Numbered from the stretch's first letter, positions 26,160-35,377 are shown. The stretch: 64,000 nt of DNA from Pseudomonas putida (GCF_002906855.1 NZ_MINI01000048.1:620001-684000), one strand, 5' to 3'. Made by a program: numbers and translations. Notes: generated from the letters alone by a model not told the origin.

Positions 26160-28562
26160 TCACGCCGATTCGTCGGCAGGACGCGAGCCCTCCTGCACCA
26201 GCACCATGCTCTGCGGCGATGACAGGGCAATGCCTTCATCGCGCAAGCGGCCAAGAATGGTGAACAGCAAGTCGCTGCGGGTACCCGACACCTGCCGTGG
26301 CCCCGCCACGTAACCACTGACACCAATGACCATACCTGCTGAAGTCAGGTCCTTGAAGGTCACCGAACAGGCCGGCGCATCAAGAATCGCCTCATGCTCG
26401 TGATAGGCCGCCAGCAGCAGCTCGCGCACGTGGTTGGCATCGGTTTCCAGCGGCAAGGTCAGGGTGATACCCACCACGCCCAAGGCATTACCCATGGTCA
26501 CGTTGCGCACGTTCTGCGAGATGAACTGCGAGTTGGGCACGATCACCGTGGAGCGGTCGGACATCTGGATTTCGGTGGCGCGCACGTTGATCCGGCGGAT
26601 ATCCCCCTCGACCCCGGCCAGGCTCACCCAGTCGCCCACCTTGACCGGGCGCTCGGTGAGCAGGATCAGGCCGGAGATGAAGTTCTGCACGATCTGCTGC
26701 AAGCCGAAACCGATACCGACCGACAGCGCACTGACCACCCAGGTCAGGCTGGTCAGGTTGATGCGCAGGGTCGACATCACCAGCATGGCCAGGAACAGGA
26801 AGCCGAGGTAACCGACCAGGGTCACCAGCGAGGCGCGCATGCCGGCGTCCATGTCGGTTTCCGGGAGCAGGCGCTCGCTCAGCCAGCGCTTGACCACACG
26901 GATGGCGAACAGGCCGCCGAAGAAGATCAGCACCGCCAGCAAGATGTCCTGCGGCACGATGTTGAGGTTGCCGAGCAGCTTGCCGCCGGTACCGTCCCAG
27001 TCACCCAGGCTCAGCAGCAGCTCGCCGGGGCTGGTGCCCGAGGGCATCAGCGCCAGCAGGATCGCCAGGAACAGCAGCACCGTGCGGCTGATGCCGACCA
27101 GGATGGTGCTGGCCTGGGCCTGGTGGCGCGGCGCCAGGCCCAGGGTCGAGGCCAGCGCCAGGCCGCCAGGTTGGCGTGGCGACAGCAGGGCTTCGCACAG
27201 GTCGCTGAGGAAGGTGGTGAGCAGGTAGGCGCACACCGCCACCACACTGATCCACAGCAGCTTGGCGGTGAGGAAGTAGGCCAAGGTCAGGTAACCGGCG
27301 AGCAGCGCCAGCACGATCAGCCCGACCCACACCACGATCACGAACGGGATCAGCCCGACCCAACCTGTCGGGCGCTCCAGCTCATGCTTGCGCAGGGTGC
27401 GGCGATAACGCAGCAGTGCCACCGAGAAGATCACCGCCACTACCAGCGCGGTCAGGCCGTTGGTGGCCACGGTCAGCGCCAGGCCGGTGCCAATCACGCT
27501 GTTGATGCGCTCGATGGTCAGCATGACCATCAGCGCCAGGGCCAGCAGCTTGGGGAACCAGCCCAGCGCGTTGGCCACTTCGTCGTGAATCGGCGGCAGG
27601 CGCCAGGATGGCCGTTGCAGCATCAGCATGGCGCGGCCCAGGCCGGTGATGAAGGCGCTGAACACCACCAGGGTGAGGAAGTGATTGGTCAGGCTGGCGA
27701 CATCGGAGCCCAGCTCGGAGCTGCTTTCCAGGCCCCAGCGCAGCAGCGACACCGAGCCGGAGATGGTGCCCAGGGTGGCCAGGCTCACGCTCAAGGCCAG
27801 GGCGCTGCGGCGCAGGCGACCCTCCGGCAGGCGGTGCACCATGACACTGGCCAGCAGGCGCTCGAGCAGGCCGCGGACCACGGTCCAGACCAGGATGGCT
27901 GCCACCAGGCTGGTGATGAAGAGCCAGCGATGTTCGGCACTGAAGGCGCTGGCGACAGCGTCGGTGGCCTCCTCGCGCAGATCACGCAGGCGCGATACGT
28001 CATCTGACGTAGGACGGATCAGGCTCTGCCAGAACGCCGGGCTCAGCGGCGTGGTCGCCCGGCTGAGGATCTGCGAGTTGAACTGGCTGCGGCGCAGGTT
28101 GACGATCTGCGTGGACAGGTCGCGGGCCGACTGGGTCAGCTTGACAGCCTGCTCCTGCTCGGCAACCGCTGCCTTCTTTTCGGCATCCAACTGCTGGCGC
28201 TGGCGAGTCAGTATTTCGGCTTCTTCCGGCTGCACCGGGCCAAGCACCTTGAGCTTGTCGTCGAGCTTTTCCACATCGGCGGTGCGCAAGGCGCTCAGCG
28301 CCTCGGCCTGGCGCTGCACCTGCACGGCCGACAGGCGCAGCTGCGACAGCAGGTCGTCGTTGGCATTGCTGGTGACGCCCTGGCGGATCTGGTCGAGCCG
28401 ATCGCTCAGTTGCTCGTAGCTGGCATTTTCCTCCAGCACCGGTACTTCCGCCGCCGCCAGGCTGGATACCGGCGTGGCCGGTGCCGACCAGGCCGGAGTG
28501 GCCAGCGACAGCATCAGGGCCATGACACCCAGGTAGAATCGGGCAAGGCTGACACGCCTCAT
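26160..28562 (-). CDS. MscS-type mechanosensitive channel with DUF3772 region
   Basis: 800-residue envelope protein. A signal peptide (MRRVSLARFYLGVMALMLSLATPAWSA) is followed by a coiled-coil periplasmic domain (to about residue 240), some nine to eleven membrane helices, and the C-terminal MscS core, recognised by GIGFGLQQIVQNFISGLILLTERPVKVGDW near residue 640 and a cytoplasmic beta/vestibule domain. This architecture fits the DUF3772 group of large pseudomonad channels that release solutes on osmotic downshift. The start was moved to the signal peptide; the longer frame overlaps ada. Confidence 0.9.
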   Translation of the reverse strand: MRRVSLARFYLGVMALMLSLATPAWSAPATPVSSLAAAEVPVLEENASYEQLSDRLDQIRQGVTSNANDDLLSQLRLSAVQVQRQAEALSALRTADVEKLDDKLKVLGPVQPEEAEILTRQRQQLDAEKKAAVAEQEQAVKLTQSARDLSTQIVNLRRSQFNSQILSRATTPLSPAFWQSLIRPTSDDVSRLRDLREEATDAVASAFSAEHRWLFITSLVAAILVWTVVRGLLERLLASVMVHRLPEGRLRRSALALSVSLATLGTISGSVSLLRWGLESSSELGSDVASLTNHFLTLVVFSAFITGLGRAMLMLQRPSWRLPPIHDEVANALGWFPKLLALALMVMLTIERINSVIGTGLALTVATNGLTALVVAVIFSVALLRYRRTLRKHELERPTGWVGLIPFVIVVWVGLIVLALLAGYLTLAYFLTAKLLWISVVAVCAYLLTTFLSDLCEALLSPRQPGGLALASTLGLAPRHQAQASTILVGISRTVLLFLAILLALMPSGTSPGELLLSLGDWDGTGGKLLGNLNIVPQDILLAVLIFFGGLFAIRVVKRWLSERLLPETDMDAGMRASLVTLVGYLGFLFLAMLVMSTLRINLTSLTWVVSALSVGIGFGLQQIVQNFISGLILLTERPVKVGDWVSLAGVEGDIRRINVRATEIQMSDRSTVIVPNSQFISQNVRNVTMGNALGVVGITLTLPLETDANHVRELLLAAYHEHEAILDAPACSVTFKDLTSAGMVIGVSGYVAGPRQVSGTRSDLLFTILGRLRDEGIALSSPQSMVLVQEGSRPADESA

Positions 28563-28618
28563 CGAATGTTCCTCTTTACACATCGATTTGGCGGGGGATT
28601 CTACGCGGCTTCCGCCAA

Positions 28619-29671
28619 TCAGGAGAGTGCCGTTTCTCGCGCCAACAGCTGCCGCTTGCGCTCCACGCCCCAGCGATAGCCGCTGATGTCGCCGTCGCGG
28701 CGCACCACCCGGTGGCAAGGGATGGCCACGGCAATGTGATTGGCCGCGCAAGCCATGGCCACGGCACGCACGGCCTTGGGGGCACCGATGCGCTCGGCGA
28801 TGTCGGTATAGCTGACCCGGCTGCCCACCGGTACCTCGCGCAAGGCCTGCCAGACACGCTCCTGGAAGGCGGTACCCTGGACATCCAGCGGCAGGTCCAG
28901 GCCCAGAGCCGGCGCCTCGATAAAGCCGACAACTTCGGCGACCAGGCGCTCATAATCGGCATCGCCGCCGATCAGCCGGGCTTTGGGGAACTGGTCCTGT
29001 AGCTGTTCGAGCAATAACTCAGGATCATCGCCCAGCAGAATCGCGCAGATCCCCTTGTCACTCTGGGCCACCAGAATCGCCCCCAGAAAACATTGGCCAA
29101 TGGCGAAGTGGATGCTCGCCCCGGCGCCGCCTGACCGAAACTCACGGGGGCGCATGCCCAGTCGCTGGTCGGCACTTTCGTAGAAGCGGCTGTTGGAGTT
29201 GTAGCCGGCGTCGTAGATGGCATCGGTCACCGAGCTGTGCCCGTCTGCCAGCCGCTCGCGCAGGCGTCGGGCACGGAAAGCGCTGGCGTAGGCCTTGGGG
29301 GTGAGCCCGGTTTCGGCCTTGAACAGGCGGTGCAGGTGGAAAGGACTGACGGCCAGTTGCGCGCCGAGCTGGTCGAGGCTGGGCGGGGCGTCGCTGCTTT
29401 CCAGCAGACGGCAGGCGCGGGCGACCAGATCGGAGCGACGGTTGGCGTCTGGTTTGGCCATGCAGCGGCGGCAGGCACGATAGCCGGCAGCTTCGGCGCT
29501 GCTGGCATCGTTGAAGAACTCGACGTTCTCGCGCTTGGCCATGCGTGATTTGCAGCCGGGATGACAGTACACGCCGGTGGTGCGCACGGCGTAGACGAAG
29601 AGGCCGGCGGCAGACGGGTCGCGGGTCTGCACGGCTTGCCAGCGCTGGGTGTCAGTGGTGAAGGCATTCAT
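28619..29671 (-). CDS. ada: Ada: methylated-DNA methyltransferase and AraC-type activator
   Basis: 350-residue adaptive-response protein. N-terminal Ada zinc domain with four Cys (CHPGCKSRM and ACRRC, about residues 38-73), where one Cys takes methyl groups from phosphotriesters; an AraC-type helix-turn-helix (about 90-180); and the C-terminal O6-methylguanine methyltransferase with active-site IPCHRVVR near 320. It lies 67 bp after the AlkA-like gene and 57 bp before the channel gene. Regulation is probably autoinduction on alkylation damage, as in E. coli. Confidence 0.95.
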   Translation of the reverse strand: MNAFTTDTQRWQAVQTRDPSAAGLFVYAVRTTGVYCHPGCKSRMAKRENVEFFNDASSAEAAGYRACRRCMAKPDANRRSDLVARACRLLESSDAPPSLDQLGAQLAVSPFHLHRLFKAETGLTPKAYASAFRARRLRERLADGHSSVTDAIYDAGYNSNSRFYESADQRLGMRPREFRSGGAGASIHFAIGQCFLGAILVAQSDKGICAILLGDDPELLLEQLQDQFPKARLIGGDADYERLVAEVVGFIEAPALGLDLPLDVQGTAFQERVWQALREVPVGSRVSYTDIAERIGAPKAVRAVAMACAANHIAVAIPCHRVVRRDGDISGYRWGVERKRQLLARETALS

Positions 29672-29704
29672 CGCAGTCTACCTCGACTATCTCTTTCGTC
29701 TGTT

Positions 29705-29735
29705 ACGGCCCTTTCGCCGGGCAAGCCCATGCAAA
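29705..29735. repeat. degenerate REP half
   Basis: ggccctttcgccgggcaagccc in the ada-alkA gap resembles one arm of the REP core but has lost the pairing half. Confidence 0.45.
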
Positions 29736-29738
29736 AAA

Positions 29739-30386
29739 TCAGGCCCGCCAAAGGTACCAGGCAGCCACCGTCCGATATGGGCTCCAGCTACCACCGAGCG
29801 AGCGCATCTGCGCGGGCGTCGGTGCCTTGTCCAGCCCCTTGAGCCGGCGATACCCCTCACGCACGCCAAAATCGTCCACGGGCAGGATATCCGAACGCTC
29901 CAGGCTGTAGATCAACAGCATTTCCACGGTCCAACGGCCCACCCCACGCAAGGGCACCAGGCGCTCTATCAACACATCATCGGCAAGGGCCAAAGCCTCC
30001 GCCCGGCTCGGTACCATGCCCTCCAGGCTTGCCTGGGCGATACCCTGAATGGTCGCCAGCTTGCTCGCCGAAAAACCGCACCCGCGCATGACTTCGGGGC
30101 TGACTGACAGCAGTTGTTCTGGCGCCGGAAACACCTGCCCGGGGAACAGCGCCAGCAACCGCCCGAGGATCGCCTCCGCCGCCCGCGCATGCAGTTGCTG
30201 ATAGGCAATCGCCCGCACCAACGCTTCATAAGGTTCACGCCCGGGCGTAGCCTGATGCAGACAGGGCCCGGTCACCTCGATATGCCGCGCCCAGTCCGGG
30301 TCCAGCGCAGCCAGGTACTCAGTGGCTTCGCGGTAAGCGCCAGGCGAGAGGTCGGCGAGGATCATCCATAGCTCCTGTGGGTTCAA
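29739..30386 (-). CDS. DNA-3-methyladenine glycosylase II (AlkA-like)
   Basis: 215-residue HhH-GPD glycosylase. The hairpin and catalytic region reads RGVGRWTVEMLLIYSLERSDILPVDDFG (split here as GVGRWTVEML, then LPVDDFGVREG); the Asp of PVDDFG is the conserved catalytic residue. It is shorter than E. coli AlkA because the N-terminal beta domain is missing, as in the compact AlkA/Mag group. Adjacent to ada, so it forms an alkylation-repair pair that removes alkylated bases while Ada reverses others. Confidence 0.9.
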   Translation of the reverse strand: MNPQELWMILADLSPGAYREATEYLAALDPDWARHIEVTGPCLHQATPGREPYEALVRAIAYQQLHARAAEAILGRLLALFPGQVFPAPEQLLSVSPEVMRGCGFSASKLATIQGIAQASLEGMVPSRAEALALADDVLIERLVPLRGVGRWTVEMLLIYSLERSDILPVDDFGVREGYRRLKGLDKAPTPAQMRSLGGSWSPYRTVAAWYLWRA

Positions 30387-30448
30387 GGCAGATCCAGCTT
30401 AGCCCAGCCGCTGACCGGGCAAACGCCGGATCTTGCGCCGCCAATTCC

Positions 30449-31609
30449 TCAGTCGGCAACGGCTCGCAACTTCCCCACCCGGCGGTACGATTGCCGGGCA
30501 AAGCACACGAACAGCCCCGCCATCAGCGCCAGCGCCATCGGCAGGCCATGCGGCGCCACATCCATCGCAGCCCCGCTCACCAGCGGCCCGACCAGGCTGC
30601 CGACGCCCCAAAGCAGGCCCACGCTGGCGTTCGCCGTGACCAGGTCCTGCCCCTTGAAGCGCTGCCCGATCAGCACCAGCGCCAGGGTGTAGATGCCGCC
30701 CGCCACTGCGCCCAGCAGCACCAGCATCGGCCACAGCAGCCAGGTCACCTGCAGCAGCCATGGCAGGGCGATGCCGATGGCCATTGCCACCAGCCCGCAC
30801 ACCAGGTGCAGCCCGGTGCGCTCGACGCGGTCAGCCAGCCAGCCCAACGGCAGCTGGAACACCATGTCGCCGGCAAACACCACGGTCACCATCAGCGCCG
30901 CCACGGCCACGGCAAAACCATGGCTGCTGGCATACACCGGCAGCAGCGACAGCACCACGGCATCGAAGAACGAGAAGAACAGCACCGCCACGCATAGCGC
31001 CGGCGCCACACGGAAGAAGCCCGCCAGGCCGAAGCTTTTCTCGCTTTCTTCGCCATGCTCGACATGGTCGTTGGGCACGGTCAGGAGGATGCACAGCAGG
31101 GCCAGGCCATAACCGATGGTGACCACGCCGATGATCCACGGGCTGTCGGCACCCATCATCGCGATCAGCGCCGGCCCAAGCACCTGGAAGCCGGTGAAGC
31201 TGGTGGCGTACAGGGCCATGATCTTGCCGCGGTTGTGGTCCGGGCACAGCTCGTTGACCCAGGACTCGCCGAGGATGATCGCGATACCCATGCCGATGCC
31301 CAGGCCCAGGCGCAGCACGGCCAGCAGCCACAGCGTATCGAACGCCGAATCGAGCAAGGCGATGCTCACGGTGCACAGGCTGAAGCACAGCAGGTAGATG
31401 GTGCGCCGGGTCAGGTGCCGGCAGCAGGCGTCGACCATGAACGCCGAGAGCATCATGCCCGCGGCCGGGATGGCCGAGATGACACCGATTTCCAGGGTGC
31501 CGGCACCGGCCTCGTGCAAGCGCAACGACACCAGCGGCAGGCTGGCCCCCAGGCTGAAGCCCACCACCGATACGGCGAACAGAAGGCCCGCCAGCAAACG
31601 CATGTTCAT
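30449..31609 (-). CDS. MFS transporter
   Basis: 386 residues and twelve predicted helices (from MNMRLLAGLLFAVSVVGFSLGASLPL). It has the inter-domain GxxxD-R/K-type loop and the motif GESWVNELCPDHNRGKIMALYATSF seen in the YcaD/UhpC-like MFS groups. ATG at 31609 preceded by ggag is preferred to the longer frame. The exported or imported compound is unknown. The gene stands alone upstream of alkA. Confidence 0.85.
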   Translation of the reverse strand: MNMRLLAGLLFAVSVVGFSLGASLPLVSLRLHEAGAGTLEIGVISAIPAAGMMLSAFMVDACCRHLTRRTIYLLCFSLCTVSIALLDSAFDTLWLLAVLRLGLGIGMGIAIILGESWVNELCPDHNRGKIMALYATSFTGFQVLGPALIAMMGADSPWIIGVVTIGYGLALLCILLTVPNDHVEHGEESEKSFGLAGFFRVAPALCVAVLFFSFFDAVVLSLLPVYASSHGFAVAVAALMVTVVFAGDMVFQLPLGWLADRVERTGLHLVCGLVAMAIGIALPWLLQVTWLLWPMLVLLGAVAGGIYTLALVLIGQRFKGQDLVTANASVGLLWGVGSLVGPLVSGAAMDVAPHGLPMALALMAGLFVCFARQSYRRVGKLRAVAD

Positions 31610-32046
31610 GTACCACTCCAAGCAAAACTGAAAAGACGCGCAGATACAGGCGCCCACTCGCTCGCCGGAAAGGCGGGCGACGCAAAGGCGCGGGGTGTCA
31701 GTTCAGGGCTTGGTGTGGCGAGAAGGTGAAGGCGAATAGCACGCTGCGGCGACGCTTGAGCACCGTATCGCTCGGCCACGCACGACGCATGGCCTGGAGG
31801 GCAGGCTGGCGGGCGTGTGGGAGGGATTGGATACGGCGCATTGCTGTGGCTACTACGCAGGTGTCGAAAACAGAGGCGGCACTCTAGGCCAAGCCTGACC
31901 AAGTCGTCAATTGCCGCTGGGGCCTCTGCGAGGCCCATTCGCGGAACAAGCCCGCTCCTACAGAAGACCGCGTAACCCAACGATGTGCAATACCTGTAGG
32001 GGCGGGCTTGTCTTGCGAATGGGCTGTGAAGCAGCCCCCAGCGGTA
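31610..32046. other. MFS intergenic region with a short ORF and REP pair
   Basis: This 437-bp gap between two MFS genes holds a REP pair (31932-32030). It also has a minus-strand 47-codon frame (31841-31698, MRRIQSLPHARQPALQAM and onward, ending HQALN) placed like a leader peptide of the downstream MFS gene but without an obvious Shine-Dalgarno. Nothing else is evident. Confidence 0.5.
31932..32030. repeat. REP pair (head-to-head)
   Basis: Inverted copies 31932-31966 (ggcccattcgcggaacaagc and onward) and 31990-32030 (ggggcgggcttgtcttgcga and onward), both slightly degenerate. Confidence 0.8.
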
Positions 32047-33258
32047 TCAGCGCTTACCGGTATTTGGCAGAAACACCGCCAACAAGCCAAACAGCGGCAG
32101 GAACGAGCACAATCCATACACATACTCGATCCCGCGCAAATCAGCCAGGTACCCCAGCAGCGCCGCACCAATGCCGCCAAAGCCGAACATCAACCCGAAG
32201 AACACCCCGGCAATCATGCCCACACTGCCCGGCACCAGCTCCTGGGCATACACCACGATCGCAGAGAACGCCGAGGCCAGGATGAAACCGATCACCACAC
32301 TGAGCACCGTGGTCCAGAACAGGTCGGCATATGGCAGCGCCAGGGTGAACGGCGCCACGCCAAGGATTGAGAACCAGATCACCGCCTTGCGCCCGATGCG
32401 GTCACCGATCGGCCCGCCGAAGAAGGTACCCGCCGCCACCGCGCCAAGGAACAGGAACAGGTGCAGCTGCGAGCTGGCTACCGACAGGCTGAACTTCTCG
32501 ATCAGGTAGAAGGTGAAGTAACTGGTGAAGCTGGCCATGTAGAAGTACTTGGAAAACACCAGCAGGCCGAGCACAACCAGCGCCGCTATCACCCGCCCGC
32601 GCGAGATGCCGTGGGTGGCTTGCACCGCCTTGCGCGCCTTGGCCTGGTTCAGGTGCTCCTTGTACCAGCGGCGCAGCATCAGGGTCACGGCAAAGAACAA
32701 CAGCGCCGCCACGCCGAACCAGGCCACATGCGTCTGGCCAAATGGAATCACGATGGCCGCCGCCAGCAACGGGCCGAAGGCAGAACCGGTGTTGCCGCCA
32801 ACCTGGAAGGTCGACTGCGCCAGGCCGAAACGGCCTCCCGAGGCCAGCCGCGCGATCCGCGAAGTCTCCGGGTGGAAGGTCGACGAACCGATGCCAACCA
32901 GTGCCGAGGCCAGCAGAATCATCGGGAAGCTGCCGACGAAGGCCAGCATGACGATCCCCACCAAGGTGCACAGGGTGCCCAGCGGCAACAGGTTGGGCGT
33001 CGGCCTGCGGTCGGTGAAGAAGCCGACCCACGGTTGCAGCAGCGAGGCGGTGATCTGGAAAGTCAAGGTGATCATGCCGATCTGGGCGAAGCTCAGGTCG
33101 TAGTTGGCCTTGAGCATCGGGTATATCGCTGGCAGCACCGACTGGATAAGGTCGTTTATCAGGTGCGCCAAGGCGCAGAAGGCGATGATGCGCATCACCA
33201 GCGGATTGGCTTGGTTCGCCGAACCGGTGCTGGCGGTGGGGGTGCTGCTGATGGCCAT
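32047..33258 (-). CDS. MFS transporter, fosmidomycin-resistance (Fsr)-like
   Basis: 403 residues, twelve helices. The N-terminal part (NDLIQSVLPAIYPMLKANYDLSFAQIGMITLTFQ) and the segment HPETSRIARLASGGRFGLAQSTFQVGGNTGSA are typical of the Fsr group of MFS exporters. The ATG at 33258 (MAISSTPTASTGSANQ) is preferred over a longer frame. Divergent from fecR, sharing the 180-bp region that contains a Fur-like site, so iron control is possible. Confidence 0.87.
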   Translation of the reverse strand: MAISSTPTASTGSANQANPLVMRIIAFCALAHLINDLIQSVLPAIYPMLKANYDLSFAQIGMITLTFQITASLLQPWVGFFTDRRPTPNLLPLGTLCTLVGIVMLAFVGSFPMILLASALVGIGSSTFHPETSRIARLASGGRFGLAQSTFQVGGNTGSAFGPLLAAAIVIPFGQTHVAWFGVAALLFFAVTLMLRRWYKEHLNQAKARKAVQATHGISRGRVIAALVVLGLLVFSKYFYMASFTSYFTFYLIEKFSLSVASSQLHLFLFLGAVAAGTFFGGPIGDRIGRKAVIWFSILGVAPFTLALPYADLFWTTVLSVVIGFILASAFSAIVVYAQELVPGSVGMIAGVFFGLMFGFGGIGAALLGYLADLRGIEYVYGLCSFLPLFGLLAVFLPNTGKR

Positions 33259-33349
33259 GAGCTTGAATTCCGTCCGCAGGTTTGGGATCCGATTATCGGG
33301 AAACAAATAGATACATAGCTACCTTTTTGTTTAACGCGCAATTGCGCAC

Positions 33350-33372
33350 TTGTAAATGGTTCTCAATATATT
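33350..33372. promoter_or_regulatory. Fur-box-like site upstream of fecR
   Basis: tgtaaatggttctcaatata resembles a Fur box (aatgattctcatt type) in AT-rich DNA between the divergent Fsr-like gene and fecR. It is a partial match only; repression under iron sufficiency is inferred. Confidence 0.5.
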
Positions 33373-33439
33373 TAGCATCCTCGACCTTCCTTCCCCGTAA
33401 TCGTTGGGCGAAACCGCCCTCACGCGAGCACACCGCCCC

Positions 33440-34372
33440 ATGAGCCCGATGCCCGCCACGCAGATTCAGGCCGATCCTCAGCAGGAAGCGCTGGAGTGGT
33501 TTTCCCGCCTGCGCCAGCCCGGCTGTGATGATGGTGAACGCCAGGCATTCGGCCGTTGGTGCCAGAAGCCGCGTAATGCGCACGCCTATGCCGAACTGGA
33601 AGCGTGCTGGCAGCAACTTCAGGTGCCCCCCGCCCGGCCACGGCCGCGTTTGCTCAAGGTCCGCCGTAGCTACCTGGGCAAGGTATTGGCCGTGCTGTTC
33701 CTGCTGTTGCTCGGCGCTGTTGCATATCTTTACTGGCCACTGATACAACGCCTGGCCAGCGAACTGGCTACTGATGTGGGTGAGCGGCGCAGCGTGCGCC
33801 TGGCTGACGGTTCAACGCTGCACCTGGACAGCGCCAGCGCGATGAACGTCGACCTGCGCGGCCGCACGCGCCAATTGCATCTGGTGCAAGGCCAGGTGTA
33901 CCTGGAGGTGGTGCTCGATGGCCGCGCCATGGAAGTTCAAGTCGACGATACCCGTATCCAGGTGTACGGCACCCGTCTGATGGTGGCGCGCCATGCCGAT
34001 CAAGGTGAACTGGTGGTGCTCAATGGCAAGGCCATGGTCATCCAGGGCGGCGACCAGCGCATGGTGTCGGCGGGTGAGCGAGTGACCTTCAGCGAGGCAC
34101 GGATCAACCCGGTGCAGAAAGCCGACGCGAAGACGGCGGATGCCTGGCGCACCGGCCTCCTCCGCGCCAGCGACCTGCCCTTGGGACAGGTGATTGAGCG
34201 CCTGGCCAGCTATCAGGGTCGCCGGGTCTGGCTGATGGATGAGCAGACCGCCTACCGACGCGTAAGTGGCGACTTCAACCTCGACCGCCCAGGCGAAACC
34301 TTGGCGGCACTGGCTGCCGAGCAGCATTTGCAGCTGTACGGGGTACTCGGGCAGTGGCTGATCGTCCGCTGA
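33440..34372 (+). CDS. FecR family anti-sigma regulator
   Basis: A 310-residue single-pass inner-membrane protein. The N-terminal cytoplasmic anti-sigma part contains DPQQEALEWFSRLRQPGCDDGERQAFGRWC; a membrane helix follows (about 78-97, VLAVLFLLLLGAVAYLYWPL); then the periplasmic FecR domain with GERRSVRLADGSTLHLDSASA and a C-terminal STN-like/secretin region. Such proteins relay signals from a TonB-dependent receptor to an ECF sigma factor normally encoded just upstream. Neither a fecI nor a receptor gene is next to it here. The start MSPMPATQ is preferred to the frame at 33404. Confidence 0.88.
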   Translation: MSPMPATQIQADPQQEALEWFSRLRQPGCDDGERQAFGRWCQKPRNAHAYAELEACWQQLQVPPARPRPRLLKVRRSYLGKVLAVLFLLLLGAVAYLYWPLIQRLASELATDVGERRSVRLADGSTLHLDSASAMNVDLRGRTRQLHLVQGQVYLEVVLDGRAMEVQVDDTRIQVYGTRLMVARHADQGELVVLNGKAMVIQGGDQRMVSAGERVTFSEARINPVQKADAKTADAWRTGLLRASDLPLGQVIERLASYQGRRVWLMDEQTAYRRVSGDFNLDRPGETLAALAAEQHLQLYGVLGQWLIVR

Positions 34373-34427
34373 AACCGGGTCGGTCGCTAAGTTTTTGAAA
34401 GGCGTGCAATTTTTTTTGAAATGAGTG

Positions 34428-34456
34428 TTGACACAGGCCCATCACAAGGGAATAAT
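34428..34456 (+). promoter_or_regulatory. sigma70 promoter of tRNA-Met
   Basis: TTGACA (34428-34433), 17-nt spacer, AATAAT (34451-34456), then gcgcccc; a T-tract (34410-34418) lies upstream. Same layout as the tRNA-Gln promoter in ispE, including the identical gcgcccc discriminator. Confidence 0.8.
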
Positions 34457-34466
34457 GCGCCCCATC

Positions 34467-34543
34467 GGCTACATAGCTCAGTTGGTTAGAGCATAGCATT
34501 CATAATGCTGGGGTCCGGGGTTCAAGTCCCTGTGTAGCCACCA
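34467..34543 (+). tRNA. tRNA-Met (CAT anticodon, elongator)
   Basis: 77 nt with encoded CCA. Acceptor ggctaca pairs with tgtagcc; D-arm gctcagttggttagagc; anticodon loop ttcataa carries CAT; T-arm ggttcaagtcc. The paired first base G1-C72 marks an elongator rather than the initiator. A terminator follows directly. Confidence 0.96.
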
Positions 34544-34552
34544 AACAAGTAA

Positions 34553-34583
34553 AAGGGCTTACCGCAAGGTAGGCCCTTTTTCT
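34553..34583 (+). terminator. terminator after tRNA-Met
   Basis: aaagggcttacc pairs with ggtaggcccttt around gcaa (short stem-loop), followed by ttctttg. It stops the tRNA transcript before the convergent LysE gene. Confidence 0.9.
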
Positions 34584-34608
34584 TTGCCTGCAAAAAAATC
34601 CCGCCCTA

Positions 34609-35220
34609 TCAACGCATCCCGGCGACCGCCACGGCCAGTCCCAGGCCGATCAGCGCCAAGCCGATTACCCGATCGACCAGCTGCTGCCTTGCGATCATCA
34701 GCGCACGCAACCCCGCACGGGAAAAGAACAACGCCACAAGGCTGAACCAGGCCCAGTGAGCGAACGACATGAATGCCCCGTAGGCGAAATCCACGCCCAA
34801 TGAACTGCCCGGCCGCACCACCTGAGTGTAGGCACTGACGACGAAGAGCATGGTCTTGGGGTTGAGGGCATTGGTCATGAAGCCTGTGCGCAACGCTGCC
34901 AGCACGCCGGATTGTGCCACCTCCCCTTCCAGGCTGATACGGCTTGTATTGGTCAATAACTGGTAGCCCAGGTAGATCAGATAGCCCGCACCGAGCACTT
35001 TCATGGCCAGGAATAGCACCGGGCTCTGACTGATGATCACGGCGATCCCCAGTACCGTGTACAGCACATGCACCTGGACGCCCAAGGCGATCCCCACCGC
35101 AGCAGCCAGTCCGGCCTTGCGGCCCTGAGCGTAACTGCTGCGAGTGACCAGGGCGAAGTCGGCGCCAGGGCTGATGACGGCCAGGAGGGTGAACAGAGCG
35201 ACAGCAATGAGTTCGGTCAA
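34609..35220 (-). CDS. LysE family amino-acid/threonine exporter (RhtB-type)
   Basis: 203-residue inner-membrane exporter with six helices. N-terminal signature TLLAVISPGADFALVTRSSYAQGRKAGLAAAVGIALG is typical of LysE/RhtB. No ATG exists at the conserved N-terminus; a TTG at 35220 (TTG-ACC-GAA) gives the expected beginning (M)TELIAVALFTLLAVISPG. The longer frame upstream is not conserved. Divergent from a LysR-type gene that probably controls it. Confidence 0.88.
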   Translation of the reverse strand: MTELIAVALFTLLAVISPGADFALVTRSSYAQGRKAGLAAAVGIALGVQVHVLYTVLGIAVIISQSPVLFLAMKVLGAGYLIYLGYQLLTNTSRISLEGEVAQSGVLAALRTGFMTNALNPKTMLFVVSAYTQVVRPGSSLGVDFAYGAFMSFAHWAWFSLVALFFSRAGLRALMIARQQLVDRVIGLALIGLGLAVAVAGMR

Positions 35221-35377
35221 GGGAAATGCCTCGATAGACGATGAGAAAGCACAGATACACCTATTATCGAGAGCTGCCTGGCGGGGAAAAAACGATTTAA
35301 AGTGAAGCAGATCTGATAGTTTTCCTGACAGATATCTAAACCCGCTCCGGCTTCTTCGCGGGCAAACAGGGACCCCC

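Noticed and set aside
31698..31841. Minus-strand 47-codon frame upstream of the MFS gene, placed like a leader peptide
   Set aside because: No clear Shine-Dalgarno, no known similarity and an arginine-rich composition that G+C-rich DNA easily gives by chance. Mentioned only as part of the intergenic description.
34467..34543. tRNA-Met as an integration site for a mobile element
   Set aside because: No integrase gene and no repeated tRNA 3' end are present; the neighbouring LysE/LysR genes look native.
35337..35377. Possible REP copy before the LysR gene (cccgctccggcttcttcgcg)
   Set aside because: It shares only short pieces with the REP core and lacks the palindromic partner; it is also the LysR leader.
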